DNA from: Sulfuriflexus sp.
GTDB lineage: Bacteria > Pseudomonadota > Gammaproteobacteria > AKS1
Length of the DNA: 64,000 bases
Direction: 5' to 3'
Assembly (NCBI GenBank): GCA_023134145.1
Contig: JAGLUW010000006.1
Location: 111,380 to 175,379 of the forward strand
The notes beneath the pieces were generated by a model. The model saw only the letters and a list, made by a program, of their open reading frames with translations, made no database searches and was not told the DNA's origin. This document shows, piece after piece, positions 36,888 to 46,946 of the stretch; the stretch's first letter is position 1, and the number at the start of each line of letters is the position of its first letter. A program made the position numbers and the translations under genes.

Positions 36888-38786
36888 CTATAAGAAATTA
36901 AACAAGCTTAAGCCCTGTATTCGTAAAAATGACTGCTGTGCCGCCTGTAAACTAGTCGTTTGCTGCTCTAATTTACTAATCGCGTCTGCATAATCAAGAT
37001 CTTGAATACCTGATAAGGTTTCCCGTACCTGCAGCAGTGAGGCTTCATTAAGATTGGTTTGGTCATCAATCGAGTTAAGCCTTGCGCCAACCCGAGAACG
37101 AATATCAATCACACTGCCAAGGTTACGATCTAGGTTATCTAAAACACGTTCGATGGTTTCATGAAACTTTGCTGAAATCGTTGAATCAGCCACCGTGCCA
37201 TTACTGGTTGTACCAAACAACCCATTTACCGTACCCGCTGTCGTCGTATTTTGTGGGATGGCAACAACCAGATTACTACCATCGTCTTTTTGTAAAACAA
37301 GATCATTAGTCGCAAACGAGCCACTGGCAATTGTGTAACCGGCATTCGCACCAATAAAGGTTGCTAAGTCCGTATCTAATTGAGTTGCCGTATAAGTAGC
37401 GCCACCCGCTAAAGCGACATTAACAAGATCAACACCATCAATTGTTATTTGAAAATCTTCTCCGCCTGCGGCTGCAACCGGTGCAGAAAAACCGACTAAG
37501 GTTGCACGTGTTGGAATCACTGAAATATTTTGCGAGGGTGCTTCCAAAGCTGCAGATAAAGTTTGTAGTGTTGCAAATAGATCTTGTTTTGAATTTGGAG
37601 AGGTTGAAAACTGATCGCCATTACTTGGTGTACCACTAATAACTACGCGTTGACCATTAAAATCAATATTACTACCACTGGTGTACGCGCCTGAAGTAAT
37701 AACCGCATTAGTACTATCTAGAACTACGTAGCCATTGGCATTGTTATAAACCACGTCATTAGTATCAGCAGGCGGCGCTCCCGTTAAATTAGAACCAAAG
37801 AAACCGGTAACGGTATCTGCAGCGCCATCACTTGCACCAAGTAATGTTTCATTCACTGTGATCGGTGTCGCCGTTGGTAATGTATTGGCAAGATAAAGCT
37901 GCCCACCATCAATATAAGCTCGAACACCGGTTGTGGTAGTTTGTGCATTAATATCTGTTTGTATCTGCGCCTGCGTACGTGAATCACCTTCGTTAAAAGT
38001 ATTGATCACCGTGCCATTAATACTTAATTGATATTGCAATGTATCTGCTGTTGTTGCGTCATCATTGAATGTCAGTGCACCACCCACAACAGCGGTTTGT
38101 TGTCCTAGAACAACATCGTAATCACCCGCCACATACGCAGCCGTATCAAAAATAACATTCGAATCAATAACACCATTACCAGTATTGAAGGCATGTGCGC
38201 GATTTATAAACTCACCATTACCGCTACCAACCAAACCAAACACTTCCGCACCAGAATCACCTGATGCAACCTGCCGTGATATACCTATTTGTAAGAAACG
38301 TTGGCCTTCATCACCATTATAAGAAACGGTGCCATTCGTATTAAGCGTAAAAGCCTCTGTTTGTGATTGGAAACCTGAAAATAAATATTCATTATTTGCA
38401 TCACGCGTATTTGCTATCGATACCAATTCAGAAAAACGCTGCCGTATTTCCGCCGCGATCAATGGTCGTGTTTCATTACCTTGGCTATCATTATTGGCTT
38501 GAATTGTTAACACACGAACGCGTTGAATAAGCTCTGTTGCACCTGTTAACGTCGCTTCTTCTTGTCGCAGTCTTGATTCAGCAATATCTGAATTTCTTTC
38601 ATACTGACCTGTTGCCGATTCAGATTGAGATAAACGTAAAACACGTGCGGCGCCAGCAGGATCATCTGCTGGTGTTAATATTTTTCGGCCAGTCGCAATT
38701 TGTAATTGAATATTACTTAACGAAGCTTGCTGCCCCAGTATTGTATTGATAGCGGCTGCATGTAATTGACTACTTGATATACGCAT
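36888..38786 (-). CDS. flgL: Flagellar hook-filament junction protein FlgL (enlarged)
   Basis: HAP3, 632 aa, against roughly 300-420 for most relatives. The flagellin-like N-terminus (MRISSSQLHAAAINTILGQQ, then TGRKILTPADDPAGAARVLR) and C-terminal helix region (DLDYADAISKLEQQTTSLQA) are standard. The extra length is a Thr/Asp/Gly-rich middle (about 215-535). Residues 443-510 closely resemble part of the FliC variable domain, sharing [11 protein letters not shown] and LVLxKxDG. It follows flgK by 12 bp and ends the flg operon. About 180 bp of AT-rich DNA separates it from the flagellinolysin promoter. Confidence 0.94.
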   Translation of the reverse strand: MRISSSQLHAAAINTILGQQASLSNIQLQIATGRKILTPADDPAGAARVLRLSQSESATGQYERNSDIAESRLRQEEATLTGATELIQRVRVLTIQANNDSQGNETRPLIAAEIRQRFSELVSIANTRDANNEYLFSGFQSQTEAFTLNTNGTVSYNGDEGQRFLQIGISRQVASGDSGAEVFGLVGSGNGEFINRAHAFNTGNGVIDSNVIFDTAAYVAGDYDVVLGQQTAVVGGALTFNDDATTADTLQYQLSINGTVINTFNEGDSRTQAQIQTDINAQTTTTGVRAYIDGGQLYLANTLPTATPITVNETLLGASDGAADTVTGFFGSNLTGAPPADTNDVVYNNANGYVVLDSTNAVITSGAYTSGSNIDFNGQRVVISGTPSNGDQFSTSPNSKQDLFATLQTLSAALEAPSQNISVIPTRATLVGFSAPVAAAGGEDFQITIDGVDLVNVALAGGATYTATQLDTDLATFIGANAGYTIASGSFATNDLVLQKDDGSNLVVAIPQNTTTAGTVNGLFGTTSNGTVADSTISAKFHETIERVLDNLDRNLGSVIDIRSRVGARLNSIDDQTNLNEASLLQVRETLSGIQDLDYADAISKLEQQTTSLQAAQQSFLRIQGLSLFNFL

Positions 38787-38798
38787 AATACTCAGTCC

Positions 38799-40739
38799 CT
38801 ACCTAAGTGCTGCCAATATTTCATCAAACAAACTATTCGCTATCGTCACGACTCGTGCAGCAGCTTGGTATGCCTGTTGTAATTGAAGTAATTTTGCGGC
38901 TTCTTCATCTAGGTTAACGCCAGAAATAGATTCCCGCTCCGCTTCATTCTGCCGCAATAATACTAATTGCGTTTCTTCGGTTATTTGTCCTTGCCTTGTA
39001 CGGATACCCACATCGGCAACCAATTCACCAAAGGAACTTTGAAAGGTATTATTACCCAATAAAGTGATTTTATTTTGTAACTGACCCAGTAATAAACCGT
39101 TCCTGTTATCGCCAACACCATTGGTATTGTTTGCAATCGTTACCGAATCACCTGTAGAGGGTGTTCCTGATACGGTAAAAGTAATCCCGTCGAACGGTGA
39201 TGCTAAAGTAAATGATTTTCCGCTGACCTCCGCGACATTGGTAGGGTCATAAGCAATAGCTCCACCTGGCCCTCCCGAAATAATAAAACCGGGTACACCT
39301 GCGCCTGCCGCATTGGGATCAAATACTAATGTTATATCGGCCGCGATAGGGAAAGTCGTAGCCCTTGAAACACCACCAAGATTAAACTTCAAATTACCTG
39401 TATTAGTGATTGCACTGGTACTTCTTATTGGTGAGGCATGCGCAATTAGTGCATTGTCTTTAATAAGGACAGCAATATTTCGTGCCGAATTGCGTGTAGG
39501 TTGAACTTGAAAAGTGTCACCGGCTACCGCGCCTGCTGTAACAGTCAATTGAAACCCATCAATCGGCGTTGCATTTAAGGTTGCAAGATCTCCTGTAAAT
39601 ACATTTTTACTATCTTTCAATCGCGTAACACGATAATTCGAACCGTCATAAACCACTTCATAATCACTGGCTGTAAAATTAGCGACATTTGTGATTGCTG
39701 CGGTAATATTTCCTGTGCCAACATTGCCATTACTCGCTGCCACATCAACTGGGCTCACGTTAAAGAAAGCTTGACCAATATTACCGTTAAGATCGATACC
39801 GAGTTGGTGCTGAGCATTAAAGGTCGCGGCCAAACCTGTTGCGACTCGCCCTAATGAATTTAGTCCTGGTTCAAGTACGTTATTGCGAAAATCAATAACA
39901 GCACCAAGACGCCCGCCGGTTAATTGCGATGTCACATCAACCTGAATTCCGCCTTGCTGCACAACAATATCGAGTCGTTCTGGATCAAACTTACTTCGAA
40001 CCGCATTGAGCTCATTAACAGTACTGCCAACAACAAGACCTTGGCCCGTGCCAATAAAGATATTTAATGAGCCATCGGTCTGCGTCACTGTTTTAACACT
40101 CGTCAGTTCCGCTAGCTCTCTAAGTAAACCATCGCGTTTATCTAGTAAATCATTCGGCGGATTACCTGTGCCCGATCCGGATTCAAGCACAATAGATTCA
40201 TTCACTCGTGCCAGAGCACGACCTAGGCCATTTATTTCATTGGTCACATTAACCAAATCATTCTCGGCATCGATACCCAATTGGCGTAGACGATTATCAA
40301 TACTTTGGAACCGTTGCACGAGGGCGTCGGCATCACTGAGAAATACTTCACGTGCAGGTGCAGATGCAGGATCATCCACTGAATTTTGTAAGGAGTTAAA
40401 GAAATTCTGTAATGCAGGTGTTAAACCAGCGCTTTCATCTGCTAATAAATTATCTACTTGAGAGACAAGACCAAGAAAGTGTTCTGCCTGACTGTAATTT
40501 GAGGTGTTAGTTTGTAGACGATCAAGAACAAACTGATCATAAACCCGAGTAACACCCTGAATTTTTACACCCGTGCCAAAGAAACCGACACCGGTACTGT
40601 CCGCAACACGCGCAGTTAAACCTGTTCGTTGGCGGCTATAACCCTCTGTTGTTGAGTTAGCAATATTATGACTAACAGTTCCCAGTGATTGTTGGAAAGC
40701 GAGTAAGCCTGAAACGCCAATATTATTAAGAGAAGCCAC
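38799..40739 (-). CDS. flgK: Flagellar hook-associated protein FlgK
   Basis: HAP1 joins the hook to the hook-filament adaptor, 646 aa. The N-terminus (SLNNIGVSGLLAFQQSLGTV, then HNIANSTTEGYSRQR) and C-terminus (GVNLDEEAAKLLQLQQAYQA) are standard. Start is GTG at 40739 with AGGAGG 9 bases upstream. Middle domains are somewhat long and Thr/Asn-rich, like those of FlgL and FliD here. It follows flgJ by 53 bp. Confidence 0.95.
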   Translation of the reverse strand: MASLNNIGVSGLLAFQQSLGTVSHNIANSTTEGYSRQRTGLTARVADSTGVGFFGTGVKIQGVTRVYDQFVLDRLQTNTSNYSQAEHFLGLVSQVDNLLADESAGLTPALQNFFNSLQNSVDDPASAPAREVFLSDADALVQRFQSIDNRLRQLGIDAENDLVNVTNEINGLGRALARVNESIVLESGSGTGNPPNDLLDKRDGLLRELAELTSVKTVTQTDGSLNIFIGTGQGLVVGSTVNELNAVRSKFDPERLDIVVQQGGIQVDVTSQLTGGRLGAVIDFRNNVLEPGLNSLGRVATGLAATFNAQHQLGIDLNGNIGQAFFNVSPVDVAASNGNVGTGNITAAITNVANFTASDYEVVYDGSNYRVTRLKDSKNVFTGDLATLNATPIDGFQLTVTAGAVAGDTFQVQPTRNSARNIAVLIKDNALIAHASPIRSTSAITNTGNLKFNLGGVSRATTFPIAADITLVFDPNAAGAGVPGFIISGGPGGAIAYDPTNVAEVSGKSFTLASPFDGITFTVSGTPSTGDSVTIANNTNGVGDNRNGLLLGQLQNKITLLGNNTFQSSFGELVADVGIRTRQGQITEETQLVLLRQNEAERESISGVNLDEEAAKLLQLQQAYQAAARVVTIANSLFDEILAALR

Positions 40740-40792
40740 GTTATGTTGCCTCCTGCTGTTTTATCTGTTTTAGGTTCTGCGTGAATTTCATC

Positions 40793-41764
40793 TTATTGCA
40801 CCTGCACGCCAGTTAGGCTATTCAATTTAGTTCTTGCTGCGTGTAATGTTTCACCGCTCATGATCCCCTGAATCTTATTTGCATAAGCTGGATCAGTGGC
40901 ATAACCACCTTGTTGTAAATTATTTAGATAGCTCACGGCATCACCACGACTGTTTAATGCATCACCGTAACGAGGACTGGTCTTTATGAATTGCACATAA
41001 TCATTAAAACCTTGCTCTAATGAATCATAGGCGCGGAAGTTGGCACGTTCTTTTTCAACAACACCATCACGATATTCTGTTGTTTGCACTGAAACTTGTT
41101 CACCGTCCCAACGAGAGTCGGCTTTAATACCAAATAAGTTATAACTTGGTTTTCCCTCGGCATTACTCATTACGAATTTACCCCAACCTGTTTCTAATGC
41201 GGCTTGAGATACTAATGTTTCTGTTGGTATACCTAATTCCTTAGCCGCGGTTTCGGCATGCGGCCAAATCTTTTCAACGAAATCATTAGGCGAAGTAAAC
41301 TGTGCTGATTTACCACTAGCACTACTAATATTACTAATACTGCTGAGACTGAATGATTTAGGCACAATTGATTTGGTATTATTATTCAACTGTGGTGCCA
41401 AAAAGCGGAATGACTTAAATGGATTGTTATCACTACTATCGCCACTGTCACTAGAAGGCTTACCACCTAATTGTCGTTCAATTAGTTTAGCTATTCCTAG
41501 GCTACCGTTTTCAGATAGGTTAAGCGCCAACTGCTGATCAAACATGCTGCGGTAACTATCACCGGCATCACTATCAAATAAAGGATCGCCAAAACTCGCT
41601 TCACGCATTTGTTTCAACATCATGTTTAAGAAAATGGCTTCAAATTGTTTTGCGGCTACCTTTAGTGCACCTTTTTCATCGCCACCATTAGAACGCGCCT
41701 TGAGGCTAGCTAAGCCACCAAGGTCGTTATATACAGCTGATGATGAAGATGTATTCACTGTCAT
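40793..41764 (-). CDS. flgJ: Rod-cap muramidase FlgJ (two-domain)
   Basis: 323 aa. The N-terminal rod-binding domain (about 15-105: KVAAKQFEAIFLNMMLKQMR, then FDQQLALNLS) is fused to a C-terminal glucosaminidase domain (about 165-310) with SQAALETGWGKFVM, which contains the catalytic glutamate, and the NLFGIKAD motif. It opens peptidoglycan for the rod. A Ser/Asn-rich linker joins the two domains. The two-domain form is typical of beta- and gammaproteobacteria. It lies 4 bp after flgI. Confidence 0.95.
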   Translation of the reverse strand: MTVNTSSSSAVYNDLGGLASLKARSNGGDEKGALKVAAKQFEAIFLNMMLKQMREASFGDPLFDSDAGDSYRSMFDQQLALNLSENGSLGIAKLIERQLGGKPSSDSGDSSDNNPFKSFRFLAPQLNNNTKSIVPKSFSLSSISNISSASGKSAQFTSPNDFVEKIWPHAETAAKELGIPTETLVSQAALETGWGKFVMSNAEGKPSYNLFGIKADSRWDGEQVSVQTTEYRDGVVEKERANFRAYDSLEQGFNDYVQFIKTSPRYGDALNSRGDAVSYLNNLQQGGYATDPAYANKIQGIMSGETLHAARTKLNSLTGVQVQ

Positions 41765-41768
41765 ACCC

Positions 41769-42878
41769 TTAAATAATAATTAACTCAGCACTGAGTGCGC
41801 CAGCTTGCTTCAATGCCTCGAGTATCGCGACCAAATCACCTGGTGCTGCACCGACTTGGTTAACTGCGCGAACAATCTCGTCTAAAGAAACCCCGGGATT
41901 AAACAAGAACATTTTATTGTCACCTTCAGAAATAGTGATGTCTGATTGCGGCACGACAACGGTTTCCCCTACTTCAGCCAATGGGCTGGGCTGGCTAACA
42001 ATAGGATTTGCACTGATCGTAACAACCAGTGAACCATGCGAAATGGCTGCGGGTTTAACGCGTACATTTTGGCCAATAACAACCGTGCCGGTACGAGAGT
42101 TAACAATGACCTTTGCCGCAACATCACCTGTAGTGACTTGAAGATTTTCTAGTAATGAAACAAAGGAAACTCGCTGAGATGTTTTGTGCGGTGCACTCAC
42201 ACGAATAGAAGTCGCATCTACTGCTTGTGCGCTTCCTGGGCCAATCACCCGATTAATCACTGCGGCTGTTTGCGTAGCCGTAGTAAAATCACTGGTATGC
42301 AAATTCAATACAATGCTATTACCATTGGCAAAAGGATTGGCAACAACACGTTCAACTGTTGCACCACCGGGAATACGTCCGGCACTGGGTACATTAACCG
42401 TGACGCTAGAACCATCTGCTGCGGCACCGAAACCGCTAACAACCAAGTTGCCTTGTGCAATTGCATAGACTTTGCCATCCGCACCCTTGAGTGGACTCAT
42501 TAATAAACTGCCACCACGTAGACTCTTCGCATTACCAATTGAAGAAATCGTAATGTCGATGGTTTGACCGATCTTAGCAAAAGCCGGTAATTCAGCATGA
42601 ATAGAAACGGCAGCAATGTTCTTTAATTGTGGGTTGGCGCCAGGTGGCAAGGCGATGCCGTTTTGAGCCAACATATTTTTCAAGCTTTGCACGGTAAAGG
42701 GGGTCTGGCTGGTTTGATCGCCCGAACCATCTAGACCAACGACGATGCCATAACCAACTAATTGGTTGGTACGCACCCCTGCAACTGAGGCTATGTCTTT
42801 GATTCTCTCAGCATTTACACTGGTTACTGCACCAAGTAAGGCTGTACCGATCAAACATAATTTAAGTAAATTTTTCAT
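41769..42878 (-). CDS. flgI: Flagellar P-ring protein FlgI
   Basis: Periplasmic bushing around the rod, 369 aa. The signal peptide is [20 protein letters not shown] ending VNA, which is why the start is taken at 42878 rather than at 42908. Conserved blocks: [32 protein letters not shown] and [20 protein letters not shown]. Assembly with FlgH is expected from adjacency. Confidence 0.95.
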   Translation of the reverse strand: MKNLLKLCLIGTALLGAVTSVNAERIKDIASVAGVRTNQLVGYGIVVGLDGSGDQTSQTPFTVQSLKNMLAQNGIALPPGANPQLKNIAAVSIHAELPAFAKIGQTIDITISSIGNAKSLRGGSLLMSPLKGADGKVYAIAQGNLVVSGFGAAADGSSVTVNVPSAGRIPGGATVERVVANPFANGNSIVLNLHTSDFTTATQTAAVINRVIGPGSAQAVDATSIRVSAPHKTSQRVSFVSLLENLQVTTGDVAAKVIVNSRTGTVVIGQNVRVKPAAISHGSLVVTISANPIVSQPSPLAEVGETVVVPQSDITISEGDNKMFLFNPGVSLDEIVRAVNQVGAAPGDLVAILEALKQAGALSAELIII

Positions 42879-42965
42879 TTTCGTGTGTCCCGTTAAAGAG
42901 TCGGTCATCGAGCCTTTATTGTCTTACTACTAGACAATGCAAGGTCGATGCCAACTATCAAATAC

Positions 42966-43685
42966 TTAAAATGGGAATAAAGAGCTAATAAAGAAACGCG
43001 CTAACCAACCAATCTTGCTGGTATCCGCTGTTGCACCTGAACCGGTGTAAGTAATTTGCGCATCAGCAATTTGTGTAGAAAGAACAGTATTATCTGGACG
43101 AATATCAGCTGGACGTACAATCCCTGAGATACGCACATACTCATGCCCTTGATTTAAGCTAGTGACCTTCTCACCTCGAATGACCATGTAACCGTTAGGT
43201 AAAACTTCAGCCACCGTCACGGTAATACTGCCCGTCAAACTATTACTTTGACTGCTAGCGCTATCACCGCTAAATTCATTACTCGAACTTAGACCAAAGC
43301 CAAGATTATTACCTTGGTTGCTCGCCAACGGTAAAATCCCCGGCGTATTAAATTGTGGCGTTGAACCGAGAATAGTTGGGTTGGTTACACTGCTGTCGTT
43401 GGTTTTACTCAATGCAGTCGCACTTTGTTTACTCGCACTGGTAGTTTCAATCAAGTTAATCGTTAACAAATCACCAACGCGACGCGCCCGACTGTCTTCG
43501 AACAAACGAATGTCATAGCCCGCTTGGTAAATTGAACCATTGCTTGCTTGAACAGGCGGCAGTGCCACTGGCCTAACTGCCGCATAAGCCGGATCGCGCT
43601 CCGGCAAACTTTGACAGGCGGCCAATGACATGACACACACACACAACAACACAACTCTTGAAATCATATTTGTAACGTTATTCAT
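42966..43685 (-). CDS. flgH: Flagellar L-ring lipoprotein FlgH
   Basis: Outer-membrane L-ring, 239 aa. A lipoprotein signal ends in the lipobox LAAC (cysteine at about 24). Conserved FlgH elements include YDIRLFEDSRARRVGDLLTI, a Ser/Thr/Asn-rich middle, and the C-terminal YVRISGIVRPADIRPDNTV. GAGGAG lies 7 bases before the ATG. It lies between flgG and flgI as usual. Confidence 0.95.
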   Translation of the reverse strand: MNNVTNMISRVVLLCVCVMSLAACQSLPERDPAYAAVRPVALPPVQASNGSIYQAGYDIRLFEDSRARRVGDLLTINLIETTSASKQSATALSKTNDSSVTNPTILGSTPQFNTPGILPLASNQGNNLGFGLSSSNEFSGDSASSQSNSLTGSITVTVAEVLPNGYMVIRGEKVTSLNQGHEYVRISGIVRPADIRPDNTVLSTQIADAQITYTGSGATADTSKIGWLARFFISSLFPF

Positions 43686-43706
43686 TTTCGTCTCCTCATC
43701 TCTGTG

Positions 43707-44492
43707 TTAGAGATTGTTGGCTACATATTGAAGCATTTCATTTGCAGTAGAGATGCTACGAGAATTCATTTCATAAACACGCTGGGTCTCAATCATGTTG
43801 ACCAATTCTTCAACCACATTGACATTTGAACTTTCCAGCGAGCCTTGCAGTAATGCACCCAAACCATTCAAACCTGGATTACCTGTTTGTGCTGCACCAC
43901 TGGAACCTGTTTCTGAAAATAAGTTATCCCCTAATGGTTGAAGACCAGCGGGATTGATAAACCCTGCTAACTGCAATGAGCCCACTTGCGTTGCCGCTGC
44001 GGTACCTGACTGTTGCACCGAGACCGTGCCGTCATTACCAATAGTGATACTAACCGCATCAGAAGGAATCGTAATCGCCGGCTGAATACTTTCACCATTA
44101 GCGGTAACTAGCTGGCCTGTTGAATCGACTTGCAGTGCGCCATTACGTGTATAAGCTAATGTGCCATCGGGGCGTAAGACTTGAAGAAAACCATCACCTT
44201 GGATCGCGACATCCAATGCATTTTCGGTTTGTATAATATTACCCTGCACGTGAATCTTTTGTGTGGCAATCGTTCGTACGCCTGTACCCAGATTTAAACC
44301 TGTCGGTAATTGCGTGTCTTGTGTGCTTGATGCACCCGATTGACGAATATTTTGATAAAGTAGGTCTGAAAAAAGGGCGCGATCCTTTTTAAAGCCGACG
44401 TTATTGGCGTTGGCCAAGTTATTTGCAGTGACTCCTAAGCGTGTTTGTTGCGCCTCAAGTCCTGTCTTTGCTATCCAGAGTGCTGGGTTCAT
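43707..44492 (-). CDS. flgG: Flagellar distal rod protein FlgG
   Basis: 261-aa distal rod subunit. N-terminal [20 protein letters not shown] then [19 protein letters not shown], and C-terminal [20 protein letters not shown], are the family signatures. The 69-bp gap before it contains direct AGAAGTA repeats but no recognised promoter, so it is probably co-transcribed from flgB. Confidence 0.96.
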   Translation of the reverse strand: MNPALWIAKTGLEAQQTRLGVTANNLANANNVGFKKDRALFSDLLYQNIRQSGASSTQDTQLPTGLNLGTGVRTIATQKIHVQGNIIQTENALDVAIQGDGFLQVLRPDGTLAYTRNGALQVDSTGQLVTANGESIQPAITIPSDAVSITIGNDGTVSVQQSGTAAATQVGSLQLAGFINPAGLQPLGDNLFSETGSSGAAQTGNPGLNGLGALLQGSLESSNVNVVEELVNMIETQRVYEMNSRSISTANEMLQYVANNL

Positions 44493-44561
44493 GATTCTAT
44501 CCTCTGCTGTGTGTGTTTGTTAAAACTCTAAATACTTCTAAAACGTTGCGTACTTCTAAAA

Positions 44562-45305
44562 CTAATTAATTCGCATAATCGATGCCGATGCTGCATCATT
44601 TTCTTTTGCCGTACTCATTACCTTTACGTGCATTTCAAACTGACGTGCCAAGGTAATCATATTTACCAATGACTCCACCGGATTCACATTACTGCTTTCA
44701 AGAACGCCGCCAGCTAATTGCACTTTAATATCTTCGACGACATTAATTCCCTCATCAACATGCATCAAGCCATCACGGCCCTTATGTATTGTTGATGGGT
44801 CAGGGTTAACCAATTGAATGCGATTAACATTGGCGAGTGTTGCAGCACCTTGACCTTTAGCGCGAACCGAGATCGTACCGTCATCACCAATATCAATTTT
44901 CTCAAAAGGAGGTAAAGCAATCGGGCCACCATCACTACCGAGAACAGGTAACCCTGCTCCCGTTAGTAATTGACCAAACTGATTCACTTGCAAGTTACCG
45001 GCACGCGTATAGGCGGCACTGCCATCCGGTGCCTGAACTGCAATCCAACCTGCACCTTTAATCGCAACATCAAGTGGATTACCTGTGGCGTTTAATGTGC
45101 CTTGCGTAAAATCAATACCCTGAGCTTCCGCCGCTGAATACGCACGACTTTTATGTCCAGGACCATCAACCGGCAAACTACGGAACGCCTCTAAGTCAGC
45201 ACGAAAACCATTCGTGCTAGCATTAGCGAGGTTATTACTGTTCACCGCTTGCGCCTTACTTACGTGGCTGGCGCCGGTCATTGCGATGTATAGCATTCTG
45301 TCCAT
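44562..45305 (-). CDS. flgF: Flagellar proximal rod protein FlgF
   Basis: 247-aa rod subunit related to FlgG. N-terminal RMLYIAMTGASHVSKAQAVN and SNNLANASTNGFRADLEAFR; C-terminal SSNVNPVESLVNMITLARQF. It lies 28 bp after flgE. Length and ends are normal. Confidence 0.95.
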   Translation of the reverse strand: MDRMLYIAMTGASHVSKAQAVNSNNLANASTNGFRADLEAFRSLPVDGPGHKSRAYSAAEAQGIDFTQGTLNATGNPLDVAIKGAGWIAVQAPDGSAAYTRAGNLQVNQFGQLLTGAGLPVLGSDGGPIALPPFEKIDIGDDGTISVRAKGQGAATLANVNRIQLVNPDPSTIHKGRDGLMHVDEGINVVEDIKVQLAGGVLESSNVNPVESLVNMITLARQFEMHVKVMSTAKENDAASASIMRIN

Positions 45306-45333
45306 GATGGGTTCCTGTTAAGCCTTAGCGTAA

Positions 45334-46920
45334 TTAAATATTGATAATGGTTTGAGTAATGGTGTCAGCGGTTGTAATTACCTGCGCATTGGCTTGGAAG
45401 TTACGTTGCGTGGTAATCATTTGCACTAACTGCTCAGTCAAATCGACATTCGAACCTTCAAGCGCACCCGACTGAATCGTGCCGAGGCTACCAGAGCCCG
45501 GCGCACTGACTAAGGCGGCACCTGATTCAAAACTTTCTGCCCATGAAGTATCACCTAACTGACGTAAACCTTGTGTACTTGCAAAGTTTGCTAAGGCTAC
45601 CTGACCAATCGTACGAGATTGACCATTGGTAAAACGTGAGGTGATAATCCCGCTATCAGCAATATCAATACCGCTTAATCGACCTGTGGTGAATCCGTTT
45701 TGCACTAAAGAGTTAACACTAAAATTTGAGCCGTACTGTGTGGCATCGGCATAATCAAGTGTTAGGGCTAAGTTCGCCGCGCCACCAGAAGGAGCAAACG
45801 ATGTCACTGGAATTTGTGACGGTGCAGTTGGATTAACAATCGTACCTTGTGCTGAAAAATCTAATGAGGATGGACCATCTACTTGCGAACCATCAACAAA
45901 CAAATACGTTTCCCATTGATTCGGGGTTGGTGTTTTTCTGTAATAGGTTGTTGCTAAATGCGAGGAACCAAGAGAGTCAAAAATCGTTAACGATGTTGAA
46001 CTGTTATAGGTGTTTGCATTGGTTACATCAAAGGCACCTTGTGTTTGAGTACTTGATGCAGCTGCAATAGCGCTTGCGCCAGCACCAATAGCCGATGTGT
46101 CAATGTTAACCGGCACTGATGGTTGTGAGCCTGTACCATCAGGATCCCAGGCCACTGATGCATCTGGTGCTGCTCCAATAATCACATTATTTTGAATAGC
46201 AGGAGGCACAGCCGCATTACCACCTGGACGTAGTTCTACATTCCATGTTCCAGCTGTTGTAGTACTGGTAAAACGAACGGTTGAATTAGGTACCGCCGTA
46301 CCGTTATTGTCGTATAGGGTAAACGGATTAGAGTTAACCGTGGTACCTGTAGCCGTTATAGTATTAAGTAACAGTGGTGTACCACCAAACTCTACGTTAC
46401 TGGTTGTTGCTCCAGCAGGAATTGCTGAAGATGCATCAAGGTTAAGCGCAAAATCAAGTGTGGTGGTTGCTTGTGGTGCAATATCGGCAGTATCTAATTG
46501 CAAGTCACCTTGCGCACCCGTTACGTTACCCGCGGCATCTGCCTGAAAGATAGTAAGGCGACTACCGGCTGGGTTAACAACAAAACCATTTCGATCAACA
46601 CCAAACTGCCCCGCACGTGAATATGATGCGATGCCGTTATCGTTAAGAATAAAGAAACCCTGACCACTGATTGACAAATCAAGGTTGTTATCAGTAAAAC
46701 CAATATTACCTTGAGAGAATTGTTGTGAAACTGATGCAACACGAACACCACTACCAATGGCATTCGATGACACACCTAAGTTACTTGTTGCAAAAATATC
46801 TGCAAATTCGGCGCGTGATTTTTTGAACCCAGTAGTAGCCGCGTTAGCTACGTTATTACCAATGACTCGCAGTTCGGCTGATGCCGCGTTGAGTCCACTA
46901 AGTGCTGTACGAAATGGCAT
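45334..46920 (-). CDS. flgE: Flagellar hook protein FlgE
   Basis: Hook subunit, 528 aa. The ends are standard: PFRTALSGLNAASAELRVIG, NNVANAATTGFKKSRAEFAD, and ALEGSNVDLTEQLVQMITTQ. The central domains are Thr/Ala/Asn-rich and longer than in E. coli (about 400 aa), in line with other enlarged axial proteins here. It lies 26 bp after flgD. Confidence 0.95.
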   Translation of the reverse strand: MPFRTALSGLNAASAELRVIGNNVANAATTGFKKSRAEFADIFATSNLGVSSNAIGSGVRVASVSQQFSQGNIGFTDNNLDLSISGQGFFILNDNGIASYSRAGQFGVDRNGFVVNPAGSRLTIFQADAAGNVTGAQGDLQLDTADIAPQATTTLDFALNLDASSAIPAGATTSNVEFGGTPLLLNTITATGTTVNSNPFTLYDNNGTAVPNSTVRFTSTTTAGTWNVELRPGGNAAVPPAIQNNVIIGAAPDASVAWDPDGTGSQPSVPVNIDTSAIGAGASAIAAASSTQTQGAFDVTNANTYNSSTSLTIFDSLGSSHLATTYYRKTPTPNQWETYLFVDGSQVDGPSSLDFSAQGTIVNPTAPSQIPVTSFAPSGGAANLALTLDYADATQYGSNFSVNSLVQNGFTTGRLSGIDIADSGIITSRFTNGQSRTIGQVALANFASTQGLRQLGDTSWAESFESGAALVSAPGSGSLGTIQSGALEGSNVDLTEQLVQMITTQRNFQANAQVITTADTITQTIINI

Positions 46921-46946
46921 GTTATTCTCCTATTTGTTACCGCTAC

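Noticed and set aside
30149..38786. Tandem-repeat or CRISPR-like array in axial protein genes
   Set aside because: Recurring motifs are degenerate coding repeats of flagellar domains with no fixed-length repeats or spacers.
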